From Chloroflexia bacterium (GTDB lineage Bacteria > Chloroflexota > Chloroflexia > Thermomicrobiales > JALYUS01), in the NCBI GenBank assembly GCA_025924435.1, contig JAICIL010000268.1, positions 1-6,344 of the forward strand: a DNA stretch of 6,344 nt, written 5' to 3'. The notes under the pieces were generated by a model, which had not been told where the DNA came from, did no database searches, and saw nothing but the letters and a program-made list of their open reading frames with translations. Made by a program: the position numbers and the translations under genes. Below are positions 4,381-6,344 of this stretch, piece after piece; within the stretch, counting starts at the first letter, position 1; each line of letters opens with the position of its first letter.

Positions 4381-5073
4381 ATGACGGCACCGGAACCGAA
4401 CGCGGCGGCGCTGACCGTCCTGCTCGTCGAGGACGAGGAGACGATCATCGAGTTTCTGACGATGGGGCTGACCTACGAGGGGTTCGCTGTCCACGCCGTG
4501 CGGGACGGGCGTGAGGCGCTGCCGACCTTCGAGCGCGTCCACCCGCACCTCGTCCTGCTGGACATCATGCTCCCCGGCGTGGACGGCATCGCCCTCTGCC
4601 GCACGCTCCGCGCCCGCAGCGACGTGCCGATTATCATGCTCACCGCGCGCGGCGAGGTGGAGGACCGGGTCGCCGGGCTGGATAGCGGCGCGGACGACTA
4701 CCTGCCGAAGCCCTTCCGGTTCGTGGAACTGATGGCCCGCATCCGCGCCGTCCTGCGGCGGCATCAGATCGTCGTCGGCAGCGCGCTCACGGTGGGCGGC
4801 CTGCGGCTGGACCGGAACACGCGCGAGGTGACGGACGCGGGCGAGCCGGTCAGCCTGACGCCGCGCGAGTTCGACCTGCTCGAATGCTTCATGCTCCACC
4901 CCCGGCAGGTGCTGACGCGCGACGCGATCCTCAATCGCGTCTGGGGCTACGATCAGGCGGTGGACACGAATGTCGTGGATGTCTACGTGCGCTATCTGCG
5001 CGCCAAATTGAACGACGAGCGGCACGAGCGGATCGAGGCGGTGCGCGGCGTCGGCTACACGTTGCGGGCATGA
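4381..5073 (+). CDS. OmpR/PhoB-family response regulator
   Basis: This 230-aa cytoplasmic transcription factor is phosphorylated by a partner kinase and binds DNA through a winged helix. The receiver domain (about 11-127) has the acidic pair E17/D18, phospho-acceptor D61 in LLDIMLPG, T88 in MLTAR, and K110 in LPKPF; all the conserved switch and catalytic residues are present. The C-terminal winged helix (about 135-229) has LTPREFDLLE, the RVWGY segment, VDVYVRYLRAKL as the recognition-helix region, and the terminal VRGVGYTLR. Length is normal for the family. GAGGG at 4372-4376 precedes the ATG. It overlaps the kinase gene by ATGA, indicating translational coupling. Regulators of this family bind direct repeats with a period of 10-11 bp, which makes the TCTCA boxes at 103-140, 2668-2705 and 3736-3773 its likely targets (inference). 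Confidence 0.95.
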   Translation: MTAPEPNAAALTVLLVEDEETIIEFLTMGLTYEGFAVHAVRDGREALPTFERVHPHLVLLDIMLPGVDGIALCRTLRARSDVPIIMLTARGEVEDRVAGLDSGADDYLPKPFRFVELMARIRAVLRRHQIVVGSALTVGGLRLDRNTREVTDAGEPVSLTPREFDLLECFMLHPRQVLTRDAILNRVWGYDQAVDTNVVDVYVRYLRAKLNDERHERIEAVRGVGYTLRA

Positions 5074-6344
5074 GGAGCGCGCTGCGCCACCGGCATCGCT
5101 CCTTGCGCGCGACGTTGATCGCGCTGACGGCCTCCGTGCTCGTCAGCATCATGGCGCTCTTCGGGATCATCCTCTATGTCGGCATTGGCCGTGTCCTCAT
5201 TGACAACACCGCGCAGGGTCTCCGCTCCTCGGCGGGCGCCGCGATTGACGGGCAACTCAACGGCCCCCGGCGGCCGCGGGATGACCGCACGCTGCCGATT
5301 CCCGGTATCGCGCCGGGGCCGCCCATCGGCCAGGGTGGCGCGCCGCCCGCGCAGGACACGGCGCGGTCGCTCCACGATCTCGCCCGGGCGCTGACGACGC
5401 GCGACATCGCCGCCCTGACGACCGACGCGGCGGGGGCGACGGTCGGCGACGGCCCCGCGCTCGCCGGCATCACGACGGTGAGCGCGCCCGCGCTCGACCC
5501 CGCCACCTATGCATCGGTCGCGGCGACGAACCGGGAGCGCCATTTCCGCTCCCAGACGGCGGATGGCCCCGTGCTGGTCGAACTGGTGCCGCTCGTCCGG
5601 CAGGTGGGCGCGGCGCCGCGCGCGGTCGGCGTGCTCGAGCTGAGCACATCGCTGCGGAACGTTGATGCCTTCCTGGACCGGCTGCGCCTGCTGCTGCTGA
5701 TCGGCACGCTATTGGCCGTTCTGACGACGGTCCTCCTGACGATCCCGCTCGTCGCCGGGCTGCTCCAGCCGCTCCGCCGGATGGCGGGGACGAGCCGGGC
5801 AATCGCGGGCGGCGACCTCAGCCTGCGCGTGGCCGTCCCGCGCGGCGGGGACGAGTTGACCGACCTTGCCGTGGCGTTCAATGAGATGGTCGGCAAACTG
5901 GAGGCGGCGTTCGCCACGCAGCGCCGGTTCGTCGCGGACGCCTCGCACGAACTGCGCTCGCCGCTCGCCGCGCTCGGCGGCGGCATCGAGATGCTGCTCA
6001 TGGGCGCGGACCGGGCGGACCCGGCGGCGCGCGCCCGGCTCCTGCGGCTGATGGAGTCGGAGATCGCCCGGATGGGCCGCCTCGTGGACGATCTGCTGAC
6101 CCTGACGCGCTTCGATGCCAGCCCGCTCGGCACGATGCAGCGCGCGCCCGTGGACCTCGGCGCGCTCGCCGCCGATGTCGCCGATGTGACGCGCCTGCTC
6201 GCGCCGGACCGGGTGATCGCGCTGGACGTGCCCGCCGATACGGCGATCATCGTGCCGGGCGACGCGGACCGGCTGCGCCAGGCGCTCCTCAACCTCTGCG
6301 CGAACGCCCGCGCCTATACGCCCCCCGGCGGCACAATCACCGTC
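5070..6344 (+). CDS. Membrane sensor histidine kinase, 3' end cut by the window
   Basis: The reading frame is open from 5070 to the window edge (425 residues seen, no stop), so the protein is incomplete; the family is usually about 460-500 aa. The order is a basic N-terminus, TM1 (about 12-37), an extracytoplasmic sensor region (about 41-204) with a Pro/Gly-rich stretch at 64-94, TM2 (206-231), HAMP linker (about 232-285), dimerisation/phospho-acceptor helix with H293 in SHELRSPL, and the start of the ATP-binding domain with N412 of the N box (NLCANARAYTPPGG). The D/F/G boxes lie beyond the edge. The start is set by the ATGA overlap with the regulator; the sequence just upstream lies in the regulator's coding end, so coupled translation is likely. 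It phosphorylates, and probably dephosphorylates, that regulator. The ligand is unknown: the sensor region matches no domain I recognise. Confidence 0.93.
   Translation, partial: MRSALRHRHRSLRATLIALTASVLVSIMALFGIILYVGIGRVLIDNTAQGLRSSAGAAIDGQLNGPRRPRDDRTLPIPGIAPGPPIGQGGAPPAQDTARSLHDLARALTTRDIAALTTDAAGATVGDGPALAGITTVSAPALDPATYASVAATNRERHFRSQTADGPVLVELVPLVRQVGAAPRAVGVLELSTSLRNVDAFLDRLRLLLLIGTLLAVLTTVLLTIPLVAGLLQPLRRMAGTSRAIAGGDLSLRVAVPRGGDELTDLAVAFNEMVGKLEAAFATQRRFVADASHELRSPLAALGGGIEMLLMGADRADPAARARLLRLMESEIARMGRLVDDLLTLTRFDASPLGTMQRAPVDLGALAADVADVTRLLAPDRVIALDVPADTAIIVPGDADRLRQALLNLCANARAYTPPGGTITV

Noticed and set aside
3484..5025. Long open frame on the minus strand (about 513 codons) opposite the 3850 gene and the response regulator
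   Set aside because: It runs antisense to a response regulator with all family motifs, has a biased low-quality composition (Arg/His/Gln rich), crosses the terminator, promoter and fold-back repeat, and matches no known protein. High-GC DNA gives such open antisense frames.
5507..6292. Minus-strand Ser/Arg-rich frame opposite the histidine kinase
   Set aside because: Antisense to clear HAMP, H-box and N-box coding sequence; the Ser/Arg bias is a product of GC-rich codons.
1..6344. tRNA, rRNA, integrase or transposase genes
   Set aside because: I saw no cloverleaf pattern, rRNA signature or recombinase motif on either strand.

Overview
The window is GC-rich DNA (about 70% by eye). Its secreted proteins are rich in Ala, Thr and Pro, and its intergenic regions hold GC-rich palindromes and a fold-back repeat of the 'cgcagagatcgc' type. 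This suits a high-GC Gram-positive-like or Chloroflexota (for example Thermomicrobia-like) bacterium. That assignment rests on style and gene content, not on a marker gene, and is tentative.

Layout, left to right. (1) 213-911 and 982-1950 form a same-strand pair: a membrane-anchored extracytoplasmic FMN-binding-domain protein with a flavinylation motif, then a polytopic NqrB/RnfD-family membrane protein. They look like a minimal stand-alone counterpart of the RnfG/RnfD (NqrC/NqrB) pair for moving electrons across or along the membrane. A strong hairpin (1962-1984) closes the unit. (2) 2017-2550 on the minus strand is an unrecognised protein with a four-cysteine zinc-ribbon-like pattern and its own promoter. 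(3) 2793-3668 encodes a secreted protein with a duplicated alpha-helical module, ended by a 12-bp-stem terminator (3690-3720). (4) 3850-4299 is an unrecognised small protein whose C-terminus is encoded by a fold-back repeat (about 4201-4314). (5) 4381-5073 and 5070-6344 are an OmpR/PhoB-type response regulator and a membrane histidine kinase, overlapping by 4 bp. The kinase runs off the right edge.

The most notable signal is regulatory. Three transcription units (starting at 213, 2793 and 3850) carry the same promoter architecture: TCTCA boxes whose starts are 11 and then 22 bp apart, with the last box starting exactly 16 bp before a TATCGT/TATCCT -10 element. Eleven-base direct repeats next to a poor -35 are the classic arrangement for PhoB/OmpR-type activators, and such a regulator is encoded in the same window. 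The inferred model is a local regulon: the kinase/regulator pair switches on the flavin/RnfD-like electron-transfer pair, the secreted helical-repeat protein and the small unknown protein together. The regulator-box link is inference; the boxes and their spacing are read directly from the sequence.
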